DNA of 21,580 nt, from NCBI GenBank assembly GCA_035645115.1, contig DASQNF010000217.1:1-21580 (forward strand). Reading direction: 5' to 3'. Positions 7,434 through 13,093 of this stretch are shown here, in pieces (position 1 is the first letter of the stretch; each line of letters starts with the position of its first letter). A program made the position numbers and the translations under genes. This stretch comes from JACVRW01 sp035645115 (GTDB lineage: Bacteria; Actinomycetota; Thermoleophilia; Solirubrobacterales; Thermoleophilaceae). Under the pieces are notes generated by a model. That model made no database searches. It was not told where the DNA came from and was given only the letters and a program-made list of their open reading frames with translations.

Positions 7434-7452
7434 ACCATTCCGCCACCCGGGC
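7370..7452 (-). tRNA. tRNA-Leu, anticodon UAA
   Basis: This 83-nt class II tRNA has a perfect acceptor stem GCCCGGG/CCCGGGC with discriminator A. The D arm is GCG/CGC. The anticodon stem GGAGC/GCTCC closes loop CTTAAAA, giving anticodon TAA (plus-strand 7417-7419). The long variable arm has a TGCCC/GGGCA stem with a TTCG loop, and the T arm is GTGGG-TTCGAGT-CCCAC. The 3' CCA is not encoded. It reads UUA (and UUG by wobble), the rarest leucine codon in a genome this GC-rich. This isoacceptor is the counterpart of Streptomyces bldA. The opposite-strand methyltransferase frame covers its 3' 64 nt. Confidence 0.96.
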
Positions 7453-7459
7453 CCGCCAA

Positions 7460-7465
7460 AGCGTA
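7460..7465 (-). promoter_or_regulatory. Putative -10 element (TACGCT) for tRNA-Leu
   Basis: TACGCT on the minus strand lies 7 nt before the first base of the mature tRNA. This spacing would start transcription at or next to the tRNA 5' end. It is independent support for TANNNT as the local -10 form. Confidence 0.45.
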
Positions 7466-7615
7466 GTGCCGCGGCGGCCCGCCGGGCGCGTGACGGGGCC
7501 GGAGGACTCTGCAACCGGGCCGGGCGCCTCCTGCACGAGCGCGGGCCACCCCCGCACGCGCAACTCACCCGGCGCTACCGTGTTGGGACGGGGTACCCAC
7601 CGCGCGGGTCTCAAC

Positions 7616-9076
7616 TTGGAAGCTTCAGCACTCAGGCACTCAGCCGGCCTTCCGGCGCTGGCAGGACGTTCTCCGCTTCTGCGGCTGCAGAGCGACGAGC
7701 GCCTGGTCGCGCTCACGCGACGTGGCCATCACGGGGCGTTCGAGGCGCTCGTCCAGCGCTATCAGCCGCGCCTGCTCGCCTTTTGCCGGCACATGCTGGG
7801 CTCAAAGGAGGACGCCGAGGACGTGCTGCAAGAGGTGTTCGCCGCCTCCTACAACGCGCTCCTTGCGGACGAGCGGGCGATCAACGCGCGCCCCTGGCTG
7901 TACCGGATCGCGCGCAACCGCTGCCTGAACCACCTGCGCCGGCCGCAGCCATCCGGACAGGACTCGATGGACGTGTTCGAGCGCGACGGCGGCACCACCA
8001 CCGCGGACACGGTTCACCAGCGCGAGGAGTTCCGTCGGATCGTGATGGACGTCGGAGAGCTTCCGGAGACGCAGCGGACAGCCCTGTTGCTGCGCGAGAT
8101 CGACGCGCTCTCCTACGAGCAGATCGCCGAGGCGATGGACACGACGGTGCCGAGCGTCAAGTCGCTGCTCGTGCGCGCGCGGGTGTCGCTCGCGGAGGCC
8201 GCCGAGGCCCGCCTGCTCACCTGCGGCGAGGTGCGGCTCGAGCTAGGCCAGGTGGCCGAGGGGCTGCTCCGGTCCTCGGCTCCGGTGCGCCGCCACCTGA
8301 AGAGCTGCGACCGCTGCCGCACCTTCAAGGGAGAGCTGCGAAAGACCTCGAAGGCGCTTGCCGCCGTGTACCCGATCGGTCCGCTGCTGGTGCTCAAGAA
8401 GCTCTGGTTGGCGAAGGTCGGGGTTGGCGGCGCCTCGGCTGCGGCGGCCTCGGGCGGCGGTGCGGGCGCCGGCGTGGCCACGACCGGCATGGCCGGGGCC
8501 GCGATGGGCGCCGCAAGTGGCATAACCGCGGGCGGCGCCGTGTCCGCCGGCGTGTCGGCGCTCGCCTCGAAGGCGGCCGCCGGAGTGGCGGCAGCCGCGA
8601 TCGTGACCGCCGGAGCGGTGGAGGTGCGCCACCGGACGAGCGAGCGCCAGGCGCCGCCGGTGGCCGCGCAGGTGGCAGCGCCCGCGAGCCCGGCCCCGGT
8701 GCTCGCGCCGGCCACCATCGAGAAGCCCAAGCCGGTGGAGCCGAAGGCGGTGCGCCGGGAGCCGAAGCCGGCCCCGGTCGAGCCCGCGCTGGCCACCGCC
8801 GCGGCGCCAGCCGTCGAGCCGGCGCCGGCGCCCGAGCCCATCCCGGCGCCCGCTCCTGCTCCAGTGCAGGAGGAGAGCTCGACCGTCACGCTGCCCCCAC
8901 GCGAGCCGGCGCCGACGGCGCCGACCGCGCCCCCGGGGGAGCCCGTACAGCCGGCCCCGCCGCCCGGCGAGGTCACGGCCCCAGTAGAGGCGCCCCCGCC
9001 GGCGCCGCCCGCGGGCGAGCCGGTGCCGGCCGCAGCGCCCGCCGAGCCGCCGCTGCCGCCCCCGCCGGGCTTCTAG
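7616..9076 (+). CDS. ECF-type sigma factor fused to a zinc-finger (zf-HC2) domain, hydrophobic segment and Pro/Ala tail
   Basis: Counting from TTG 7616 (486 aa), region sigma-2 spans about 25-105 (FEALVQRYQPRLLAF, SKEDAEDVLQEVF, RPWLYRIARNRCLNHLRRP). Region sigma-4 spans about 140-195 (LPETQRTALLLREIDALSYE, VPSVKSLLVRARVSLAEA). Next is LLTCGEVRLEL (C203) and, 24 residues on, HLKSCDRCRTF with H227, C231 and C234. This is the Cys-(x)n-His-x3-Cys-x2-Cys layout of zf-HC2/ZAS anti-sigma domains. A long Gly/Ala hydrophobic stretch (about 268-337) could cross the membrane. About 150 residues of Pro/Ala/Glu repeats complete the chain. The start is uncertain: the frame is open back to 7466, but that would overlap the tRNA promoter. 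In-frame GTG 7580 is an alternative. No separate anti-sigma gene is adjacent, consistent with regulation built into the chain. Confidence 0.85.
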   Translation: MEASALRHSAGLPALAGRSPLLRLQSDERLVALTRRGHHGAFEALVQRYQPRLLAFCRHMLGSKEDAEDVLQEVFAASYNALLADERAINARPWLYRIARNRCLNHLRRPQPSGQDSMDVFERDGGTTTADTVHQREEFRRIVMDVGELPETQRTALLLREIDALSYEQIAEAMDTTVPSVKSLLVRARVSLAEAAEARLLTCGEVRLELGQVAEGLLRSSAPVRRHLKSCDRCRTFKGELRKTSKALAAVYPIGPLLVLKKLWLAKVGVGGASAAAASGGGAGAGVATTGMAGAAMGAASGITAGGAVSAGVSALASKAAAGVAAAAIVTAGAVEVRHRTSERQAPPVAAQVAAPASPAPVLAPATIEKPKPVEPKAVRREPKPAPVEPALATAAAPAVEPAPAPEPIPAPAPAPVQEESSTVTLPPREPAPTAPTAPPGEPVQPAPPPGEVTAPVEAPPPAPPAGEPVPAAAPAEPPLPPPPGF

Positions 9077-9092
9077 CTCCGAGCTCGACCTA

Positions 9093-9200
9093 GGCGGAAG
9101 CCGCGGGCCTGCCGGGATCGCCCTCCCGGCCGAAGCGGCGGGTCTGCCGGGGTCGCCCCTCGCGGCCGAAGCCGCCGGCCTGCCGGGCCGCCCGCCTGCC
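9093..9200. repeat. About 36-bp imperfect tandem repeat, three units, between convergent genes
   Basis: Units of 35, 36 and 37 bp (9093-9127, 9128-9163, 9164-9200) each begin GGCnGAAGCnGCnGG and contain CTGCCGGG and a CGCCC-rich end. The first junction forms a perfect hairpin CCGGGA-tcgccc-TCCCGG (9112-9129). It sits between the ends of the sigma-factor and csaA genes, so a bidirectional termination role is plausible. Confidence 0.7.
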
Positions 9201-9222
9201 GGCCGGGCCCTCACCCCGGCGC

Positions 9223-9555
9223 CTAGAACATCCTGGCGCCGAGCGGGACCTCGGAGTCCGGACGCAGCAGGATCACTCGGCCCTCCTCGTCGGGCACCCC
9301 GAGCGTGAGCACCTCCGACCTCACCGGCCCGATCTGGCGCGGCGGGAAGTTGACCACGGCCACCACGAGGCTGCCCTCGAGCTGCTCGCGCGTGTAGTTC
9401 TTGATCTGCGCCGAGGAGCGTCGCTCGCCGAGCTCCGGGCCGAAGTCGATCAACAGCTTCCAGGCGGGCTTGCGGGCCTCCGGGAAGTCCTCCACGCGCA
9501 CGATCCGGCCCACGCGCACGTCCACCTTCAGGAAGTCGTCGAACTCGATCGTCAC
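9223..9555 (-). CDS. csaA: CsaA-type tRNA-binding-domain protein
   Basis: This 110-aa protein is the length of Bacillus CsaA. It has the OB-fold tRNA-binding pattern FDDFLKVDVRVGRIVRVEDF, then PAWKLLIDFG, RRSSAQIKNYT, LVVAVVNFPPRQIGPVRSEV and the ending VILLRPDSEVPLGARMF. CsaA is a homodimer described as a tRNA-binding, export-related chaperone in the cytoplasm. Its exact role is unsettled. GTG 9555 is chosen because it gives the family length and falls 14 nt after the upstream stop; the frame extends further only through the neighbouring gene. It is the second gene of a probable operon with the R2lox-like oxidase. Confidence 0.9.
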   Translation of the reverse strand: MTIEFDDFLKVDVRVGRIVRVEDFPEARKPAWKLLIDFGPELGERRSSAQIKNYTREQLEGSLVVAVVNFPPRQIGPVRSEVLTLGVPDEEGRVILLRPDSEVPLGARMF

Positions 9556-9569
9556 GGCTACCGGCGCGC

Positions 9570-10493
9570 TCAGGCCGCAGCCGCCGGCGCGAGGCCGATG
9601 ACCTTCATGCGCCGCTCGAGCGCCTTCAGCGCGAAGGCGCGCGTCTCCTCGACCGTGGCGCCGAGCACCTCCGTCTCGCCCTCCACGTACCACTTGGGTT
9701 GGAGCACGGCGTCGGCGATCGGGGCGACCTCGGTGAGCGTGCGCGTGATCGCGTCCCCGTAGCGCGTGTCCTCCAGGGCCATCTCGCGCAGGAAGCGCGC
9801 CCCGAACGCCACGTGCCGGTGCTCGTCCCTCGCGATCTTGTTGAAGCCCTCGCAGAAGCCGGGCAGCGTCCCGACCTCCTCGTTGTACTGGAGGATGAAG
9901 TGCTGGCCGGTGAGCGCGAGCATGCCCTCGATGACCATGTGGTAGAGCGTGACCGCCTCGACCAGCGTCTCGAGGTCGTCGGGGCGGCGGGCGAGCCGGT
10001 CGACCCGGCTCTTCAGCATCCCGTCGAAGAGCTGGTTGAACTCGGGGTTCACGTGCTCGCTCGTCTCGGCCAGCCGCCCCTGCAGGGAGTCCGCCGCGAG
10101 CACGCCCACCTCCTCGTAGAAGCGGTTGAAGAAGCGCACGTGGCGCGCCTCGTCGGCGATCTGGGTGCAGAGGAAGATGCGCATCTCCTCGGTGGGGGCC
10201 GCGCGCATCATCGGGCCGAGCTCCTCGGCCACCTTCTGCTCGCCGATGAAGAAGGATGAGAGGCCGTACATGCGCTGGAAGCGCTCCTCCTCGGGGATGC
10301 GCTCGTGCCAGTCGATGCGGTCCTGCGTGAAGTCGATGTCCTGGGTCGCCCAGTGCTGGCGCTCCCAGAGCTCATAGAGCTGCGAGTAGCTCAGCAGGTG
10401 GACCTCGCCGCGGTCGGCCGATTCGAGCACGGCCGGGTCGCCAGTGGCCTGGAAGTCCTCACGGTCGGTCCGCTGGGTCACGGAGTCGCTCAC
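9570..10493 (-). CDS. R2-like ligand-binding oxidase (R2lox-type ferritin-like di-metal protein)
   Basis: This 307-aa helical protein of the ribonucleotide-reductase R2 superfamily has metal ligands E85 (FIGEQKV), E115 and H118 (DEARH), E189 (VIEGMLALTG), E224 and H227 (DEHRH). It resembles R2lox (Mycobacterium tuberculosis Rv0233, Geobacillus kaustophilus) more than true R2. The stretch VIEGMLALTG is an R2lox hallmark. V88 is three residues after the first ligand and Y184 five residues before the fourth, at the positions of the Val-Tyr pair that forms an ether cross-link in R2lox. R2lox carries a Mn/Fe cofactor and bound fatty acid; the physiological substrate is unknown. No nrdA-type large subunit is nearby. 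GTG 10493 has AGGAGAGA 7 nt upstream and a promoter at 10506-10534. csaA follows after 14 nt. Confidence 0.82.
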   Translation of the reverse strand: MSDSVTQRTDREDFQATGDPAVLESADRGEVHLLSYSQLYELWERQHWATQDIDFTQDRIDWHERIPEEERFQRMYGLSSFFIGEQKVAEELGPMMRAAPTEEMRIFLCTQIADEARHVRFFNRFYEEVGVLAADSLQGRLAETSEHVNPEFNQLFDGMLKSRVDRLARRPDDLETLVEAVTLYHMVIEGMLALTGQHFILQYNEEVGTLPGFCEGFNKIARDEHRHVAFGARFLREMALEDTRYGDAITRTLTEVAPIADAVLQPKWYVEGETEVLGATVEETRAFALKALERRMKVIGLAPAAAA

Positions 10494-10505
10494 GGCGGGG
10501 TCTCT

Positions 10506-10534
10506 CCTATAGGGCGGGATCTCTGGCCGCCCAA
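10506..10534 (-). promoter_or_regulatory. Putative promoter of the R2lox-csaA operon
   Basis: The minus strand shows TTGGGC (10534-10529), a 17-bp spacer and TATAGG (10511-10506). A Shine-Dalgarno AGGAGAGA (10508-10501) overlaps the -10, followed 7 nt later by GTG 10493. The overlap means that either the -10 or the ribosome site may be chance. Confidence 0.4.
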
Positions 10535-10580
10535 GTTACGGGCTCCGGCGCTGCAGGGCTCGGCCGGGAGACTAACGGAC

Positions 10581-10594
10581 TGGCTGGCCAGCCA
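10581..10594. terminator. Perfect 14-bp palindrome after the lipoprotein gene
   Basis: TGGCTGGCCAGCCA is its own reverse complement and begins 2 nt past the stop codon of the minus-strand lipoprotein gene. With no loop it would fold only as a short hairpin or act as a protein site. It could be a weak terminator or an operator for the R2lox gene downstream. Confidence 0.3.
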
Positions 10595-10596
10595 AC

Positions 10597-11195
10597 TCAA
10601 GGCCCGGGCTCGGCGGTGGCCTCCACGCGCACCCGGTTGCCGGCGCCGGTGGGCCTGCCCACGAGCGCCCTCCCGGGCCGCAGCCCGGCGACGGTGGTGG
10701 ACACCGACTCGAGCCTCCTGCCCACGCGGATCGTCTTGCCGGGGAACCTCAGCCCGTAGGCGCGGCCGTCGGCCGAGCGCAGCTCGATCCGAATCGAGAT
10801 GAACGCCGGCACGCGGATCACGCGCGGGGTGATCCGCCCGCGGCGGGCGCTGAACAGCGCCAGCGAGCGCGCCGGCTGCTCGTCGCCGGCGCCGCCCGGC
10901 TGGTCCTCCGGCGACGGGGCCGGGCCGCCCTCCGGCTCGCCGGCCTCCGTCTCGCCCCGCTCGGTCTCGGCCGCGCCATCGATCTCGGTCGCGCCATCGG
11001 TGTCGGTCGCGCCCTCGGTCTCCGCCACGGTCTCGCCGGCCTCGGGACGCGTCTCCGCCTGCCCGGGGGCGCTCTCCGCGGGCGCGGACCCTTGTCGTCG
11101 TCGTCCCCGCAGCCCGCGAGCCCGAAGAGACACCATCCGAGCGCAATGGCGAGGAGGAGGGGACGGCTGGGCCGCCCGGACGCGTTGCCGACCAT
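10597..11195 (-). CDS. Predicted lipoprotein, reading frame broken by an apparent frameshift
   Basis: From ATG 11195 one frame encodes a lipoprotein signal peptide: hydrophobic RPLLLAIALGWCLFGLAGC with the lipobox LAGC, then GDDDDKG. Beyond that this frame turns into an Arg/Pro-rich run typical of an out-of-frame reading. The frame one base earlier continues as GSAPAESAPGQAETRPEAGE, an acidic linker, and a conserved-looking domain (RITPRVIRVPAFISIRIELR ... GNRVRVEATAEPGP) stopping at 10597. One extra base near 11091-11095, just after the GAC repeat, would join them as LAGCGDDDDEGSAPAES. This suggests a one-base loss, a sequencing error, or slippage on the repeat. Without the shift, ATG 11136 gives 179 aa with no signal. 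The gene starts 14 nt after the UPF0173 gene. I do not recognise the C-terminal domain. Confidence 0.65.
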
Positions 11196-11209
11196 TGCCC
11201 TAGGCGGCG

Positions 11210-11887
11210 TCAGAGGGTGAGCGAGCCGCCCGGCTCCAGCAGCTCGACCGAGGACCGCGTGCGCCCCTCGACCTCGGCCTTGAAGGCCTCGGCGTCCGTC
11301 TCGATCGGCGGGAAGGTGTCGTAGTGGCAGGGGATCACCGTGCGCGCGCCGATCAGCTCACAGGCGGTCACCGCATCGTGGCGGTCCATCGTGTAGTGGC
11401 CGCCGATGCAGACGAGCGCGGCGTCGATCTCGTCGCGCTCGCCCACCAAGCGCAGGTCCGAGAAGAGCGCCGTGTCACCCAGGTGGTACACGGTCTTGCC
11501 GCCCAGGTTGATCACGAGCCCGGCGGGGGTGTTCACGGTGCCGCCCGGGGTCGTCGAGGTGTGCCAGGCGGGGACCAGCCGGACCCAGCCGCCGTCGAAC
11601 TCCACGGTCCCGCCCAGGTTCGGGTCCGCGGCGTTCTCGATCCCCTCCTCGCCGAGCTCCTCCGCCAGCTCCTTCATCGCCACGCACTGCGCCCCGGTGC
11701 GCTTCGCGATGTCCACCACATCGCCCCAGTGGTCGAAGTGGCCGTGGGTGAGGAAGACGTGCGTGGGCTCGAGCTGGGAGGCCTCCACAGAGGCCCTGGG
11801 GTTCCCGGTCAGGAAGGGGTCGACGAGTATGCGCGTGTCGCCGTCGCTCAGCTCGAAGCAGGCGTGGCCCAGGAAGCGGATGTCCAC
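11210..11887 (-). CDS. UPF0173 metal-dependent hydrolase (YtkL-like metallo-beta-lactamase fold)
   Basis: This 225-aa protein covers the full UPF0173 length and begins directly with MDIRFLGHACFEL. Metal-binding motif HGHFDHWGD is at 48-56. Further ligands are in PAWHTS (H109), HLGDTALF (D138) and VIPCHYDTFPPI (H188), the last being a signature of this family. The protein is a cytoplasmic metallo-hydrolase of unknown substrate. GTG 11887 is preceded by GGAGGAAC 9 nt upstream, and the previous gene stops only 2 nt before, so translation is likely coupled. The lipoprotein gene follows after 14 nt. Confidence 0.9.
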   Translation of the reverse strand: MDIRFLGHACFELSDGDTRILVDPFLTGNPRASVEASQLEPTHVFLTHGHFDHWGDVVDIAKRTGAQCVAMKELAEELGEEGIENAADPNLGGTVEFDGGWVRLVPAWHTSTTPGGTVNTPAGLVINLGGKTVYHLGDTALFSDLRLVGERDEIDAALVCIGGHYTMDRHDAVTACELIGARTVIPCHYDTFPPIETDAEAFKAEVEGRTRSSVELLEPGGSLTL

Positions 11888-11889
11888 GG

Positions 11890-12231
11890 TCAGGTTCCTC
11901 CAGAGGTGTCGGGTTCCACGGATTGGTCGGGAACGCCGAGCTCGCGCGCGAGCTCCCAGCCCACCGCCACGCCGATCAGCATCCCCATGCGGGTCTCCTC
12001 GGCGATCAGCTCGTCGATGCGGGCGGCGCGCTCGCCCTGGTCGGGCTCGGCGGCCGCCGCGCGCACCTGGGAGGCGTGCGCCTCGCCGAACCAGCCGCCC
12101 TCGTTCAGGGCCTCGCCGAGGATGCGCTGGAGCTGCGGCGCCGCGGCCGCGAGCAGCCGCTCGGCGCCCGTGAAGCGGTCGGGATCGGACAGCGCGCGGA
12201 CGGCCGCGTCGAGCTGCTCGTCGCTGAACAC
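11890..12231 (-). CDS. Conserved hypothetical protein, 113 aa
   Basis: I do not recognise a family. The protein is mostly helical: an N-terminal acidic helix (FSDEQLDAAVRALSDPDRF), an Ala-rich helix (ERLLAAAAPQLQRILGEAL), a WFGEAH turn, then ARIDELIAEETRMGMLIGVA and VGWELARELGV. The last helix is hydrophobic but short for a membrane span. Codon use matches its neighbours and the gene sits in tight order with the UPF0173 hydrolase (2-nt gap), supporting a real gene. GTG 12231 lies 7 nt after a TAGTAT hexamer. Confidence 0.75.
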   Translation of the reverse strand: MFSDEQLDAAVRALSDPDRFTGAERLLAAAAPQLQRILGEALNEGGWFGEAHASQVRAAAAEPDQGERAARIDELIAEETRMGMLIGVAVGWELARELGVPDQSVEPDTSGGT

Positions 12232-12238
12232 GGCCCGG

Positions 12239-12244
12239 ATACTA
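12239..12244 (-). promoter_or_regulatory. Putative -10 element (TAGTAT)
   Basis: On the minus strand TAGTAT is followed after 7 nt by GTG 12231, with no Shine-Dalgarno, within the gap between the rhomboid-like gene and the 113-aa gene. This suggests an internal leaderless promoter. Confidence 0.5.
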
Positions 12245-12252
12245 GGGGCGCC

Positions 12253-13053
12253 TCAGCGGCCCTTGCGCGTGAAGACCGGCAGCGCGAGGCCGAGCAGCGA
12301 CCCCGCCAGCGCGCCGCCCACCGCGGCCGCGATGTTGGCCTCCTCGGTGGTGAGCGACAGCAGCACGAGCACCACCGCGATCACGTACACGCCGAGCAGG
12401 TCGGTCTCGCGGTCCTCGCCGCGACGGGCAGCGCGGCGGTCGTCCACGAGCCAGGCGCAGAGCATCCCGAGCGACGCCCCGTTCGCGCCGATCACGGCGT
12501 AGATCGGCGGGTCCACGAGCAGCGGAGGCGTCTCGGCCAGCACCGCGAGCGCCGAGCCGGCGGCCCCGGCAAGGACGAAGATCGCGAGCACCGGGATCGG
12601 GCCGAAGCGACGCTCGAGCAGGCTGCCGAAGATCCCCACCGGCACGAGCGCGACGAACGCGTAGCCGAGCTGGTCGGCGTGCAGGAACGGGCTGACGAAC
12701 CAGCGCCAGACCTGGTCCTGGGAGAGCGCCGGATCGTCGGGCGCGATGAGCAGGTAGCCGAGGTCGAGGGAGGGCTTGGCGGCGTATACGAGCGCCAGCA
12801 GCGCGCACGCGAGCAGCAGCGCACCGGTGGCATACGGGCGCGCGTCCGGCGCGATGCCTGCGATCTCCTCCGGCCGCAGGCGGGGCAGCCGCTTGGCGCG
12901 AGCGCGCCGCTTGGGCTGGGGCTCGTCGCCCGAACGGTCGATCTTCGGCGCGCGCTTGCGCACGCGCTGCCCGCAGTACGGGCATTCGGTGACGTACGGG
13001 CTGACCTCCGACCCGCAGTTCTTGCAGACGACGAACAGGTCCGGCTGCGACAC
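12253..13053 (-). CDS. Rhomboid-fold membrane protein with N-terminal zinc ribbon, catalytic residues missing
   Basis: This 266-aa protein starts with a zinc ribbon (C10, C13, C24, C27 in CKNCGS ... CPYCGQ) and a basic linker (30-60). A rhomboid-like membrane domain of about six helices follows from about 75 on. The fold is indicated by VWRWFVSPFLHADQ, GIFGSLLERRFG and YAVIGANGASLGML. Active rhomboids have GxSG at the last site; here it is GANG, so Asn191 replaces the nucleophilic serine. The helix-6 His-x-Gly-Gly appears as AVGG (A244), and the helix-2 HxxxN oxyanion pair is also absent. It is therefore probably a pseudoprotease that binds or escorts membrane proteins. GTG 13053 is preceded by GAGG (4 nt) and TACTCT (8 nt). 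Confidence 0.82.
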   Translation of the reverse strand: MSQPDLFVVCKNCGSEVSPYVTECPYCGQRVRKRAPKIDRSGDEPQPKRRARAKRLPRLRPEEIAGIAPDARPYATGALLLACALLALVYAAKPSLDLGYLLIAPDDPALSQDQVWRWFVSPFLHADQLGYAFVALVPVGIFGSLLERRFGPIPVLAIFVLAGAAGSALAVLAETPPLLVDPPIYAVIGANGASLGMLCAWLVDDRRAARRGEDRETDLLGVYVIAVVLVLLSLTTEEANIAAAVGGALAGSLLGLALPVFTRKGR

Positions 13054-13061
13054 GCTACCTC

Positions 13062-13067
13062 AGAGTA
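13062..13067 (-). promoter_or_regulatory. Putative -10 element (TACTCT) for the rhomboid-like gene
   Basis: The minus strand reads GGGTACTCT and GTG 13053 follows after 8 nt. A GAGG lies between, so either a leaderless start or a short leader with a Shine-Dalgarno is possible. Confidence 0.4.
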
Positions 13068-13093
13068 CCCGGAGGCAAATCGCTCCCGTGCGG

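Noticed and set aside
6585..7452. Genomic island integrated at tRNA-Leu with the methyltransferase as cargo
   Set aside because: There is no integrase, no direct repeat of the tRNA 3' end and no change in base composition in the flanking genes.
7466..7615. Extended N-terminus for the sigma factor starting at 7466
   Set aside because: It would begin within the tRNA-Leu promoter, and the added residues are low-complexity and unlike ECF proteins, which start about 30 residues before SDERLVAL.
9570..10493. Class I ribonucleotide reductase beta subunit
   Set aside because: R2lox-type VIEGMLALTG and the Val/Tyr pair are present and no alpha subunit or nrdI/nrdH lies nearby.
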